A stretch of 64,000 bases of DNA, from positions 310,001 to 374,000 of the forward strand of contig CP079108.1 in the NCBI GenBank assembly GCA_019285715.1, read 5' to 3'. The notes under the pieces were generated by a model. It searched no databases and was not told where the DNA came from. It saw nothing but the letters and a program-made list of their open reading frames with translations. Position numbers and translations under genes: made by a program. Source of the stretch: Sphingosinicellaceae bacterium (GTDB lineage: Bacteria > Pseudomonadota > Alphaproteobacteria > Sphingomonadales > Sphingomonadaceae). This document shows positions 34,327 through 43,382 of this stretch, piece by piece; positions within the stretch are counted from its first letter, which is position 1, and each line of letters begins with the position of its first letter.

Positions 34327-36720
34327 ATGCGGACGTGCAGATCGCTGCTACTGGGCGTGGTTTCGGCCGGCGCGCTGGCGTCCGGTGCGTTGACCAGCGG
34401 CGCGATGGCGACCGATGCGCCTGCCGCATCCGCGCGAACGCCTGACGGTTCGGCAGCACCGGAGATCGACGAGATCGTGGTGACGGCGCGCCGGCGGGTC
34501 GAGAACCTGCAGACGACGCCGGTCTCGGCGACGGTGCTGTCGGACACCCAGCTAACCCAGCAGAACATTCGCAACTTCCAGGACCTGCGTGGCGCGGTGT
34601 CCAATCTCGAGCTCGTGCCCCTGCTGTCGGGCGGCACCAGCTTCACGATCCGCGGCATCGGGCAGACCTTCAATCAGGTGAACTCTGACACCAAGGCCGG
34701 CTTCTACGTCGACGAGATGTACGTCAGCCGGCTTGAGGGCAACGACCTCTATTTCTACGATATCGCCTCCCTGCAGGTGCTCAAGGGGCCGCAGGGTACG
34801 CTGTTCGGCAAGAACACCACCGCCGGTGCCGTGCTGCTCACCACCCAGCGCCCGACCGACGAGCTTGGTGGCTACGCCCAGCTGCGGGGCGGCTCCTACA
34901 ACCGGATCGATTCCGAAGGCGCGGTCAACGTGCCGATCGCCGACGGCATCTCCAGCCGCTTCAGCTTCCGTACCCAGAACGTTGACGGCTACATCAAGCA
35001 CGTGCTCGACAACGACCGCAGCGGCGACATCGACAACCGCTCGGGCCGCCTGCAGCTGCGCGTCGACAAGGGGCCGCTGACCGTCGACCTGCTCGGCGAG
35101 TACGACTGGTCGCACACCGACGGCGGCGCGACCATCCCGGTAGGCTGCCTGCCCACCGCCGGCTACATCCAGAACTACGACACGCTGCACAGCGTGCCTT
35201 ATTGCACCGCCTATCCAGTACTCGGGAAGGACTACACGGTCTATGGCGGCGCGACCCTGACGGCACCGACCAGCGCGCTCGTCACCGACCTCGCTGCGGG
35301 CGGCGATGCGGGGGCGGGGCGCTACGTCGGGCGCGGCCCGTTCAACAACACGGACGCGACAACCCTGAATGCGCGGATCAACTATCAGCTGAGCGATGCG
35401 GTCGCGCTGCACTCGGTCACCGCCTACCGCCGGTCGCGCGCCACATTCTACACGCCCGTCGACGACACGCCGAACGATATCTACGCCGAGTACGACGCCA
35501 CCCGCAGCAAGCAGTTCACCCAGGAACTGACCATCGGCGGCACCGCTCTCGACGAGCGCCTGAGCTTTCTTGCCGGGCTGTATTACTTCCGCCAGAAGAC
35601 CAGCTTTCTGCAGGACACCGGGCCGGACTGGATCGATCCGCTGGGCTACATCTACGACGCGTCGCTCAAGTACGAGAGCTATGCGGTGTTCGCGCAGGGG
35701 TCTTTCAAGGTCACGCCGAAACTCGAGCTGACGCTCGGCGGCCGCTACACCCACGACCGCAAGACCGGGGCGAGCTATGTCTTCTTCGCCGACAACGGCG
35801 CGACCTTCCTGTACAACGGCGTCCCAACCCAGTGCGCCTATTTCACCGGCGACTTCCTCGGTGGCCTCAAGAATTGCGCGGGCGCGCCGTTCACCGCGCG
35901 CGAGCGGCACAGCTGGCACGGCTTCGATCCGAAGCTGCAGCTGTCGTACCAGTGGACCGACGGCCTGTTCACCTACGTCACCGCGGCGCACGGCTATAAC
36001 TCGGGCGGTTTCAACCAGCAGCTCGGCTCGCAGCCGGCGGACGGTCGCTTCCCGTCGTTCTACGATCCCGAGAAGCTGTGGTCCTACGAGGGTGGGATCA
36101 AGGCCGAGTTGTTCGATCGCCGGGCGATCGTCAGCCTGTCGGGGTTCTACCAGAAATACAGCGACATCCAGTCGGGCGTGAACATCCTGGTCGGTAACAT
36201 CTCGACCCGGCAGGTTCAAAGCGCGGCATCGGCGCACGAGGCGGGGTTCGAAGGCGAGTTCGTGCTGCGCCCGATCCACGACCTGACCCTGCGCGGCAAC
36301 GTCGCCTATCTCACCCAGGGCTACGACAGCATCCGGCCCAACGCCGTGACGCTGACGCTCGACACGCCGGTCAACTCGGCGCCCAAGTACACCTTCAGCG
36401 TCGCCGCCGCGTACGACCTCCATGTCGGTGCAAGTGGCACGGTGACGCCCAGCGTCGACGTCCGCGGCGTCGGTGCGAAGCCCGCGTGCCAGTCGGGGGC
36501 CGACTATGTCTGCCGGCTCCCCGCCTATGCGCTGGTCGGCTTCCGCGTCGATTACGTGCCGAGCGCGGACAGCCGTTTCCGGATCGGAGTCTACGGCACC
36601 AACGTGCTCGACAAGACCATTCAACTAGCCCGCACCGGCTATTTCGGTGACTTCGGCATCGACCGCTTTACCCCCGGACGGCCGCAGGAATTCGGTGCCG
36701 AGGCCTCGGTGCGGTTCTGA
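34327..36720 (+). CDS. TonB-dependent outer-membrane receptor
   Basis: 797 residues with signal peptide (MRTCRSLLLGVVSAGALASGA). The TonB box is likely DEIVVTARR near residue 48, followed by the plug domain with SFTIRGIGQTFNQVNSDTKAGFYVD and QVLKGPQGTLFGKNTTAGAV. A 22-strand barrel fills the rest and the last residue is Phe (EASVRF). No STN domain, so it does not signal to a FecR partner. The plug sequence resembles receptors for plant-derived or aromatic compounds in sphingomonads, but the ligand is unknown. Downstream lie the MFS/GMC remnants and, beyond, a Rieske monooxygenase, which hints at an aromatic-acid uptake and degradation locus. Confidence 0.94.
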   Translation: MRTCRSLLLGVVSAGALASGALTSGAMATDAPAASARTPDGSAAPEIDEIVVTARRRVENLQTTPVSATVLSDTQLTQQNIRNFQDLRGAVSNLELVPLLSGGTSFTIRGIGQTFNQVNSDTKAGFYVDEMYVSRLEGNDLYFYDIASLQVLKGPQGTLFGKNTTAGAVLLTTQRPTDELGGYAQLRGGSYNRIDSEGAVNVPIADGISSRFSFRTQNVDGYIKHVLDNDRSGDIDNRSGRLQLRVDKGPLTVDLLGEYDWSHTDGGATIPVGCLPTAGYIQNYDTLHSVPYCTAYPVLGKDYTVYGGATLTAPTSALVTDLAAGGDAGAGRYVGRGPFNNTDATTLNARINYQLSDAVALHSVTAYRRSRATFYTPVDDTPNDIYAEYDATRSKQFTQELTIGGTALDERLSFLAGLYYFRQKTSFLQDTGPDWIDPLGYIYDASLKYESYAVFAQGSFKVTPKLELTLGGRYTHDRKTGASYVFFADNGATFLYNGVPTQCAYFTGDFLGGLKNCAGAPFTARERHSWHGFDPKLQLSYQWTDGLFTYVTAAHGYNSGGFNQQLGSQPADGRFPSFYDPEKLWSYEGGIKAELFDRRAIVSLSGFYQKYSDIQSGVNILVGNISTRQVQSAASAHEAGFEGEFVLRPIHDLTLRGNVAYLTQGYDSIRPNAVTLTLDTPVNSAPKYTFSVAAAYDLHVGASGTVTPSVDVRGVGAKPACQSGADYVCRLPAYALVGFRVDYVPSADSRFRIGVYGTNVLDKTIQLARTGYFGDFGIDRFTPGRPQEFGAEASVRF

Positions 36721-36951
36721 CGCGGCGGGTTTCGGTGTGCCGCGGCCGCCATGCGGGCGGAGGGCAAATTGTCCGGGTGGATCAGGCAGACCGTCCGCGC
36801 GGCTGTAGATGTACCGGATCACTCCGGGACAGTGTTTTGAGACTCGGCCAGACCCGCATCGATCACCACTGCCGGCCAACCTCCGCCGCAGCGGGGTGAC
36901 CGCTTTCATGGCGACTGATTCGACGTCGCGCGAACGAGCGGGGCGAGCGCG

Positions 36952-37161
36952 ATGTTCACCGTCTTCACTTGTATTACGCCGATCCTGCGCGAGGCGACGC
37001 AGGCCTTAGGTCACCGCGATGCTGGTGACGCATGGCCTGGGGCTGACGGTCGGCAACTGGCTCGGCGGGCGCTATGCCGATCGCTCGGTCGACCGGATGC
37101 AGATCGTCACGCTGGCAGCGCTGGCAGTGATCCTCGTGGCCTTCGCTCTGCTGATGTCGTT
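36952..37161 (+). pseudogene. MFS transporter fragment (truncated and frameshifted)
   Basis: Two short pieces in different frames read as one helical transporter segment: FTVFTCITPILREAT from 36952, then VTAMLVTHGLGLTVGNWLGG with RYADRSVDRMQIVTLAAL and LVAFALLM, in the frame that starts at the ATG at 37019. These are the middle helices of an AraJ/DHA1-type MFS exporter, with the GGRYADRS loop signature. The gap between them implies a small deletion near 37010. The rest of the transporter is absent on both sides, and the sequence runs directly into a GMC oxidoreductase tail. Confidence 0.75.
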
Positions 37162-38130
37162 ATCCGCGACGGCCGCCGTGACACCGCCGCCACCGCCTTC
37201 CTCGATCCCGTGCGCAGCCGGCCTAACCTTGCCGTCGTTACCGGGGCGCTGGCGCTTCGGCTGTTCGTCTCGCGCACCGGCTGCGACGGTGTCGAGGTCG
37301 CGATCGGCAACCGTAGCGTGCATGTCGCCGCCGCCGAGACGATCCTTTCGGCGGGTGCGATCGACTCTCCGCGGCTGCTTATGTTGTCGGGTGTCGGCGA
37401 TCCCGATGCCCTCGCGGTCCACGGCATCAAGCCCGTCGCCGCGGTCCCCGGGGTTGGCCGGTCGCTGCAGGATCACCCGCTGATGGCGGGGCTGTGTTTC
37501 AGCGCCAGGCGACCGGTCCCCGCCTCGCACTATAATCATTGCGAGACGATGGTGATCGCCAGCAGCGGCAGTTCGCGCGGCTCCGCCAATCTCCAGCTGA
37601 TGGCCTTGTCGGTGCCGTTCCTGCTGCCCGATATCGGCCCGCCGCCGCCCAACGCCTTCTCGATCGTGCCCGCGCTGATGCAGCCGCGCAGCGTCGGGAC
37701 GCTCACGCTGGCCAGCGCCGACCCGTGTGCGGCCGGGGTCATCGACCCCAATTATCTCGCCGAGGAGTCCGACGTCGCGACCCTGGTCGAGGCGGTCGAG
37801 CTTGCCCGGGCCATCGTTGCCGACAAGGCGATGGCCGACTGGGTGGCGACGGAAGTCTATCCCGGCTCCAGCGTCCACGGCGCAGCGCTCGCCGCCCACA
37901 TCCGGCGCAGTGCGTCGCCGTTCTTCCATCCGGTATCGACTTGCCGGATGGGGCGCGCCGACGATCCTTTTGCCGTCGTCGATCCGCAGTGCCGGGTCAA
38001 AGGCGTCGCGCGCCTGCGTGTCGTCGATGCCTCGGTGTTCCCGTCGATCCCGCAGGCGATGACCAATGCCGCCACGCTCGCGCTCGCCGAGCGCGCCGCG
38101 GATCTCATTCGCGGGCGCGTCGCCGCTTAA
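37162..38130 (+). pseudogene. GMC-family oxidoreductase, C-terminal two thirds
   Basis: Starting near 37162 with RDGRRDTAATAFLDPV, the frame covers the substrate-binding and C-terminal FAD parts of a glucose-methanol-choline oxidoreductase: RPNLAVVTGALALRLF, AETILSAGAIDSPRLLMLSGVG, VPGVGRSLQDHP, then FFHPVSTCRMG, where His is the active-site base region, and the FAD-closing VVDASVFPSIPQAMTNA. The N-terminal Rossmann FAD-binding half, including GxGxxG, is missing and replaced by the MFS fragment. The continuous reading frame from 36952 to 38130 is therefore a chance fusion. It converges with the Rieske gene, 15 bases apart. Confidence 0.82.
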
Positions 38131-38145
38131 AAACGCGCACCGTGG

Positions 38146-39207
38146 CTATTCGACGAGGACGACCTCGCGCTCGGGCGTCCTGGTCTCGCGCGCGATCAGT
38201 CGCCTAAGCACGCGCCGGGCATGCAGCGCGGCCCGGTCGCCGACGTTCACCGCCGGCCGCATCTCGAGGATATCCCACTGGTCGCCGATGTTGGCCTGCA
38301 GCGCCTCGATCATCAGGCGGTCCTGGGCGAAGGCATAGGCCTGTGCCTTCGCCCAGAACGGCACCGAATTGACGTTGTCGACCGCGGCCTTGATCGCCGC
38401 CCCGTAGAAATAATGTGCAGTCGTGGCGGTCTCCGGCGTGACGCAGTTGACGTTGACGATACCGCTGCCCTCCGACCTGTCCGCACCGGGCGGCTTCACG
38501 CCGACGTCGAGGATCATGTTGCTTGCCGGCGCCCAGTCCATGTCGAGCCAGAAATCGACGTTGCCCTCCATCCAGGGTTGATTGATGATCGCGCGCCAGG
38601 CCGGTACCGCCGGGGCCGAGGGGCTAAGCCAGCGCTCGGTCACGCCGTCCGGTCGCAACTCCGTGTCGTTGACCATGTTGCCGATCATCTCGGGGTTGCC
38701 CAGTACGTCGCCGTGGACGAAGTTGATGTGGGTCAGGTCGAGCAGATTATCGACCAGGAACAGATAGTTGGCCTTGACGTGCAGGTACGAGGTCTGCCCG
38801 TTCCAGTCGGGGCTGTCGCAGCAATGATAGTCGGGAATATCGCTCGGGTCGGCCAGGCCGGCGTCGCCCATCCAGATCCACAGAAAGCCGTGCCGCTCGA
38901 CGATCGGATAGCTCCTGACCTTCGTGCGCGGCGCGATCGGCAGGGCGGCCTGGGTCGGGTTGGCGATGCAGGTGCCTTGGCCGTCGAAGGTCATGCCGTG
39001 ATAGCCGCAGGCGATGCCGTGGGCCCCGACCTGCCCCGCCGAAAGCGGCGCGAACCGGTGCGGACAGCGATCCTGCAGCGCGGCAGCGCGCCCGTCGAGC
39101 GTGCGGAACAGCACGATCTTCTCGTCCAGCAGCGTCCGCGCGACCGGACCCAGGCGGGTGATTTCATGGGCAAGCGCGGCGACATACCAGCAGGATCGAA
39201 GATACAT
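38146..39207 (-). CDS. Rieske-type aromatic monooxygenase, dicamba/vanillate O-demethylase class
   Basis: 353 residues from the ATG at 39207 with GGAGGGG upstream; a longer frame to 39360 lacks support. N-terminal Rieske 2Fe-2S domain with Cys48-x-His50 (CPHR) and Cys67-x2-His70 (CGYHG). The mononuclear-iron domain has Asn154, Asp157, His160 and His165 in DNLLDLTHINFVHGD, in the same places as in dicamba O-demethylase and VanA. Such enzymes remove methyl or oxidise aromatic ethers using electrons from a ferredoxin/reductase; no reductase gene is adjacent, but the 2Fe-2S ferredoxin at 7.6 kb could serve. Substrate unknown. Convergent with the GMC remnant. Confidence 0.92.
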   Translation of the reverse strand: MYLRSCWYVAALAHEITRLGPVARTLLDEKIVLFRTLDGRAAALQDRCPHRFAPLSAGQVGAHGIACGYHGMTFDGQGTCIANPTQAALPIAPRTKVRSYPIVERHGFLWIWMGDAGLADPSDIPDYHCCDSPDWNGQTSYLHVKANYLFLVDNLLDLTHINFVHGDVLGNPEMIGNMVNDTELRPDGVTERWLSPSAPAVPAWRAIINQPWMEGNVDFWLDMDWAPASNMILDVGVKPPGADRSEGSGIVNVNCVTPETATTAHYFYGAAIKAAVDNVNSVPFWAKAQAYAFAQDRLMIEALQANIGDQWDILEMRPAVNVGDRAALHARRVLRRLIARETRTPEREVVLVE

Positions 39208-39401
39208 CGGTAAGCCCCTCCAGATTCGCATGCATGCCGCATGTCTGGTTTTCGGAAAGGACGATATGCCCGGCATGGACGCCACGCCTAAACCGGCTCT
39301 GATCGCCACGCGAGAACTGGCGCTCGCCGGGCGATACATGGGCAGTCGTCGAGCGCCCACTCGAACCGTTCCGCAGGCATTTCAATCTTCGTGACCGCAG
39401 A

Positions 39402-39983
39402 TTATTTTGCTGGGTAACGAACGCCATGCGGCGCCCAGCGGACTTTAGTCGGGTGGACGTGGCGATACTCCTGGTCCGGGATGAATCCATCGCGGTTCGG
39501 CATGCGAACCGCGACGAGGCTGGCGCGGTCCAGACGCGCGGTGTCGGGCACGATGCCGTTGAGATTGAGCAGGTAGGCGACGACGGCATAGGTCTCGTCG
39601 GCGCTGAGCGAGCCGGGTGCCTGGTAGGGCATGGCGCGGCGAATGTAGTCGAACAGGGTTGTCGCATAGGGCCAGTAGCTGCCGATCGTCTTGATCGGCT
39701 TGTCGGTCGCCAGGCTGCCCTTGCCGCCGACCAACCGGTCCTTGGGTCCACCGACGCCGGCAACACCGTGGCAGCCCTCGCAGTTGGTCTGGAAGAGCTC
39801 GCGACCTTGTGCGGCGGTCCCCGAGCCCGGCGGTAGCCCCTGGCCGTCGGGGCGGACATCGATGTCCCACAATTGCTGTTCGGCCGGGCTGGGCGCCCGC
39901 CCGAAGTCGGGGTGGCTTCCAGCGACGGCAGCCACCGGGAGCGCGAGGAGGAGCGCCGCCGTTGCGTTGCTAAACCAGGACAT
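39402..39983 (-). CDS. Periplasmic c-type cytochrome, sulfite dehydrogenase partner (SoxD-like)
   Basis: 193 residues. Signal peptide to about AVAG; a class I cytochrome with haem-binding CEGCH at 68-72 and probable axial Met in RRAMPYQAPGSL. The C-terminal half SADETYAVVAYLLNLNGIVPDTARLD and VRMPNRDGF is typical of the cytochrome subunit of SoxCD/SorAB sulfite dehydrogenases. Its start overlaps the SoxC-like gene by 14 bases, so the pair is co-translated. It should accept electrons from the molybdenum subunit and pass them to the respiratory chain. Confidence 0.9.
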   Translation of the reverse strand: MSWFSNATAALLLALPVAAVAGSHPDFGRAPSPAEQQLWDIDVRPDGQGLPPGSGTAAQGRELFQTNCEGCHGVAGVGGPKDRLVGGKGSLATDKPIKTIGSYWPYATTLFDYIRRAMPYQAPGSLSADETYAVVAYLLNLNGIVPDTARLDRASLVAVRMPNRDGFIPDQEYRHVHPTKVRWAPHGVRYPAK

Positions 39984-41235
39984 TGGTCACCCTTCCGCTC
40001 TCGTCGATCGCCCAGGTCTGCTGGGCGTTGTAATGAAACAGCGCGTTGGTCCCGACGCGGTCGATCAACTGCTGCCGGGTCGGCTGGACATCGCCGTGCT
40101 CGTCGGTCGAGCGGCTCAGGATCCGGGCGGGACGACCGTCCCAGTCCCAGTCGCAGCCGAAGCGGGTCTGTGCCTTCGGCAGGACCTGTCCTTCGAGCGT
40201 CGCCTGACGCCACGACTTGCCGCCGTCGGTGCTGACGTCGACCCTCGCAATCCGCCCGTGCCCGCTCCAGGCGAGGCCGGTGATGCGCTGATAGCCACGA
40301 GCGATCTGCATCGTGCCCGAGGGCGAGGTGATGACCGAGTTGGCGTCCATGTGCAGCTGGAACTGCTGGGCGCGCCCGTCCGCCAGCAATTGCGTGTAGC
40401 GCGCCGTCTCCCACCGCGTCATCCACGGCTGGTCGCCGAACTTCAGGCGACGCAGCCACTTGATGTTGACGTTGCCCTCGCAGCCCGGAACGATCAGCCG
40501 CATCGGATAGCCGTGGGCCGGCCGGATCGGCTCGCCGTTCTGCCCGTAGGCGATAAAGGCCTCCGACATGATCTCGTCGGTGAGCGGGATGCTGCGGGCC
40601 ACGCCGGCCGCATCGTCGCCCTCCGCCAGCATCCAGGTGGAGCTGCTCCGCCGCCCGACCAGCTCGGCGAGGTAGGCGAGCGGTACGCCGGTCCACTCGT
40701 TGGTGCTGACCAGCCCATGCGTATTCTGCACGGTGACCATCGGGTCGGCACGCTTCCAGTTCTCCCAGCCGTTGCCCGTGCACTCGAGGAACACGGTGCG
40801 CGATACCGACGGCATCGCCATCAGGTCCTGCAGCGTCAGGACGCGCGGCCGATCGACGAAGCCATGGACCAGCAGGCGGTGTTTCGCGGGATCGAGGTCT
40901 GGAACGCCGGAATGGCTGCGCTCGTAATGCAGGTCGGTCGGCGTCAGGTTGCCGACGAGCTGTCCGATCGGCGTCTTGGAATTGATCGCATCGGCGGGGT
41001 CGACGTTGCGGACGCCCGGTCCAGCCTCCGGCACCCGGCTCAGCTTGACGAACCCGGAGCGCTCGCTGTGCGCGCCGAGCTCGGCCCCGGGCTCGCGGGG
41101 TGGGACGTCGGCCAGTGTCTCGGCACCCGCGCGTGCCGCCGCCGCTGCGCCGCCGAGAGCGACCGACGCGACGAGGATGTTGCGGCGCGATACCGCGCGC
41201 TCATCGGTGCTTTTTGCTCGCGTGTCATCCGACAT
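39970..41235 (-). CDS. Molybdenum sulfite dehydrogenase, SoxC-like
   Basis: 421 residues. Twin-arginine signal (SRRNILVASVALGGAAAA). Mo-pterin domain with the Mo-ligand cysteine Cys152 in LECTGNGWENWKRADP, substrate-side Arg/His blocks in SGVPDLDPAKHRLLVHG and AHGYPMRLIVPGCEGNVNIKW, and a C-terminal dimerisation domain beginning near MDANSVITSPSG. Oxidises sulfite, or protein-bound sulfur in the Sox system, in the periplasm. Only the CD pair is present: no soxXYZAB is in the window, so it may act as a free sulfite dehydrogenase, a use known for related SorAB enzymes. The assignment to SoxC rather than SorA rests on overall similarity remembered from the family. Confidence 0.9.
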   Translation of the reverse strand: MSDDTRAKSTDERAVSRRNILVASVALGGAAAAARAGAETLADVPPREPGAELGAHSERSGFVKLSRVPEAGPGVRNVDPADAINSKTPIGQLVGNLTPTDLHYERSHSGVPDLDPAKHRLLVHGFVDRPRVLTLQDLMAMPSVSRTVFLECTGNGWENWKRADPMVTVQNTHGLVSTNEWTGVPLAYLAELVGRRSSSTWMLAEGDDAAGVARSIPLTDEIMSEAFIAYGQNGEPIRPAHGYPMRLIVPGCEGNVNIKWLRRLKFGDQPWMTRWETARYTQLLADGRAQQFQLHMDANSVITSPSGTMQIARGYQRITGLAWSGHGRIARVDVSTDGGKSWRQATLEGQVLPKAQTRFGCDWDWDGRPARILSRSTDEHGDVQPTRQQLIDRVGTNALFHYNAQQTWAIDESGRVTNVLV

Positions 41236-41252
41236 GGCTGCTTCCCCCTGAT

Positions 41253-41467
41253 CTAGTCGCGCTGGCTAAGCAGGAACGCGACGACCTCGGCGCGGCGCTG
41301 CGGTTCCTTGAGACCGGAATAGGTCCTGCGAGTGCCGGGAACCGCGACCGCGACCGCGCTGATGAAACGGTCAAGCGTTGCCGCGTCCCAGCCATCAGGC
41401 CGCCGCCGGGCCGCCCGGTAACTGCATCGAGCGCTGTTGCCACGCTCGGCTCCTGGATCGGCACAGC
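41253..41467 (-). pseudogene. C-terminal remnant of a class I cytochrome c
   Basis: The frame ending at 41253 reads WDAATLDRFISAVAVAVPGT then TRRTYSGLKEPQRRAEVVAFLLSQRD, which is the C-terminal half of a soluble cytochrome c550-type protein (VPGT-x-x-x-YSGL with the axial ligand region). In another frame just upstream, TALDAVTGRPGGGL may be the preceding turn. No CxxCH haem site is present. The 5' end is cut where the next gene, the alpha/beta hydrolase, ends at 41468. Thus a cytochrome gene once preceded the sulfite dehydrogenase. Confidence 0.65.
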
Positions 41468-42250
41468 TCATTGCTGCCCGGCAGCGCGCTCGATCAGCCG
41501 TGTCACTTCATGCGGATGCGAGATCATCACGACGTGCGACGCCCCCTTGATCTCGACGGTCTGCTTCGCGCCAGCGCGCTTTGCCATGAAGGCGTGCAGC
41601 GCTGCAGGTATATTCCTGTCGAGCGAGCCGTAGATGAACCAGGACGGGGTCGTCTTCCAGGCGGTCTCCCCGGCGGCGTCGTTCAGCGCCGCCTCGGTGA
41701 CCGGGCGCTGCGTCGCCGCCATCTGCATCGCTGCCGGCTCGGGCACGTCGGCGGCGAACTGCTGCCAGTATTTTGCCGGATCGATGTAGAGGTCCTTGTC
41801 GCCGCTGGCCTGCACGACCGGCGGGGCCAGCGCCTGGCCGAGCGTGCCGGTCGGGAAGCGCGCGCCGAGGCTGGCGGCGCTTTCACCGGGCTCGGGGGCG
41901 AGGCCGGCGACGAAGACCAGTCCCTTGACGTTGGCCGCACCGCTCGCCGCGACCGCGATGACTTCGCCGCCGTAGGAGTGGCCGACGAGCACGACCGGAC
42001 CGGCGATCGACTTGACGATGCGCGCGAGATAGTCCGCGTCGCCCGCGAGGCTGCGCAACGGATTGGCGGCGGCGATGACGCGGTATCCGTCGGCCTCGAG
42101 ATCGGTGACGACCGCATTCCAGCTCGACGAGCCGGCGAAGGCACCGTGGACGAGCACGATCGTCGTCGGCTTCGTCGGGCTTTTCGCGACCGCTGGACTT
42201 GCAGCCCACAAGACGGTGCCAAGCAAGGCGGCGGTCATCAACCTGGTCAT
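41468..42250 (-). CDS. Exported alpha/beta hydrolase
   Basis: 260 residues from the ATG at 42250. Signal peptide MTRLMTAALLGTVLWAASPAVA. Catalytic domain begins TIVLVHGAFAGSSSW (oxyanion loop HGAF); nucleophile elbow LVGHSYGGEV; acid in SLDRNIP; histidine in GASHVVMISHPHEV. Close in pattern to secreted salicylate-esterase or RNA-degrading hydrolase-like members often annotated simply as alpha/beta hydrolase. Substrate unknown. Followed without gap by the cytochrome remnant. Confidence 0.9.
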   Translation of the reverse strand: MTRLMTAALLGTVLWAASPAVAKSPTKPTTIVLVHGAFAGSSSWNAVVTDLEADGYRVIAAANPLRSLAGDADYLARIVKSIAGPVVLVGHSYGGEVIAVAASGAANVKGLVFVAGLAPEPGESAASLGARFPTGTLGQALAPPVVQASGDKDLYIDPAKYWQQFAADVPEPAAMQMAATQRPVTEAALNDAAGETAWKTTPSWFIYGSLDRNIPAALHAFMAKRAGAKQTVEIKGASHVVMISHPHEVTRLIERAAGQQ

Positions 42251-42345
42251 GATCCGGTTCCTATCGAGCGTTGCGTTCGGAGTGGTTGACGCATTCGGTG
42301 GCGATACCCACACCGCCTGCGCCATGATTATGTTCGACGCCGCCC

Positions 42346-43380
42346 TCAGCTGCTGAGTGTTCGCAGTTCGCCGCGCGCCACGCCGAGCAGGGTCCGCACG
42401 AGCAACCCGGCTATGACGGCCGAGGCGAGTGCCAGCACGGCCATCGCGACGGCATCGGTGAACAGACCCGGCCGGGCATCGGCAAAGCGCACTGCGGTCG
42501 CAGCCGAAGCCGCCAGCGGGAAGCTGACCGCCCACCACGACACGCGGAACGGGCAGCATCGACCGAGCAGGCGCAGCCGGCCGAGCAGGACGGTGAGAAT
42601 GAACAGCGTCAGCGCGTACAGCGCCTCGGCGAAGATATCGACGCTGCCGGTCGTCGCGACATAGGCGGAAAAGCCGACCGCGAACGGCGCGACGAGGATC
42701 AGCAAGGTTGGCTGCAGGGCGTCGGGCAATGGTGTCTCAAACAGCAGCCGCGTGAAGATCATCGTGAACAGCGGCACGGCGAAAAACAGCCCGATCGCCA
42801 CGCAGCCCACCATCAGCTCGTGCAGCGGCGGCAAGCCGAGCCCGGGCAACGCCAGCGGCACGTCCAGCAGGCCGACGACCGGCACGATCCACGCCGGCGT
42901 CGCTTGCTCGACCTGCTGACGGTTGCCCATCCAGCGATCGATGATCAGCCAAGCGAAACCGAGCATCAGGACCACTCCGACGATCCACATGCCTCGGGCG
43001 AGGCGGAGCGCCACCGGTGCAAGGACGATCGGTAGCAGCAGCAGGCTGATGATCATTGTCCCGAACAGATTGCCCGCGATCGGGTGGTGGAATTCGGCGC
43101 GCACGGCGTCGGGAGCGGCAACCGCCTTGACGAGGTACGCGGTGCCGACTGCCGCGAACGCCAGCACTGCGAGGACGGCAATGGCGTTCGCGACCCAGTC
43201 CGGCGCGGCGTAGCGCCCGGCGGCGAGCCGCCAGGCGACGCTGAGGCCCGACAGGCCCATCACCGAACCGAACAGCGCGACCGGCAGGTATTCGAGCGGC
43301 CGGGTCGTGGCGCCCGATGGTGACGAGCCGACTTCGCGCTCGATCTGTGGCACCAGTTCGAGGCCGGGCGGCTCAGCCAT
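42346..43380 (-). CDS. SLAC1/TDT-family anion or tellurite-resistance channel
   Basis: 344 residues from the ATG at 43380 (a TTG two codons upstream overlaps the previous gene). Ten hydrophobic helices. Family features are PLEYLPVALFGSVMGLSGLSVAWR at the N-terminus, HPIAGNLFGTMIISLLLLP, and the gate-side phenylalanine region VSWWAVSFPLAASA near the C-terminus, matching bacterial SLAC1 homologues (TehA) and C4-dicarboxylate transporters of the TDT family. Exports or conducts small anions; exact ion unknown. It starts immediately after the DUF1348 gene on the same strand, so the SDR, DUF1348 and SLAC1 genes form an operon. Confidence 0.88.
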   Translation of the reverse strand: MAEPPGLELVPQIEREVGSSPSGATTRPLEYLPVALFGSVMGLSGLSVAWRLAAGRYAAPDWVANAIAVLAVLAFAAVGTAYLVKAVAAPDAVRAEFHHPIAGNLFGTMIISLLLLPIVLAPVALRLARGMWIVGVVLMLGFAWLIIDRWMGNRQQVEQATPAWIVPVVGLLDVPLALPGLGLPPLHELMVGCVAIGLFFAVPLFTMIFTRLLFETPLPDALQPTLLILVAPFAVGFSAYVATTGSVDIFAEALYALTLFILTVLLGRLRLLGRCCPFRVSWWAVSFPLAASAATAVRFADARPGLFTDAVAMAVLALASAVIAGLLVRTLLGVARGELRTLSS

Positions 43381-43382
43381 CG

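Noticed and set aside
34552-36624. 690-residue reverse-strand frame opposite the first TonB-dependent receptor
   Set aside because: Composition follows the receptor codons and no protein motif is present; shadow frame.
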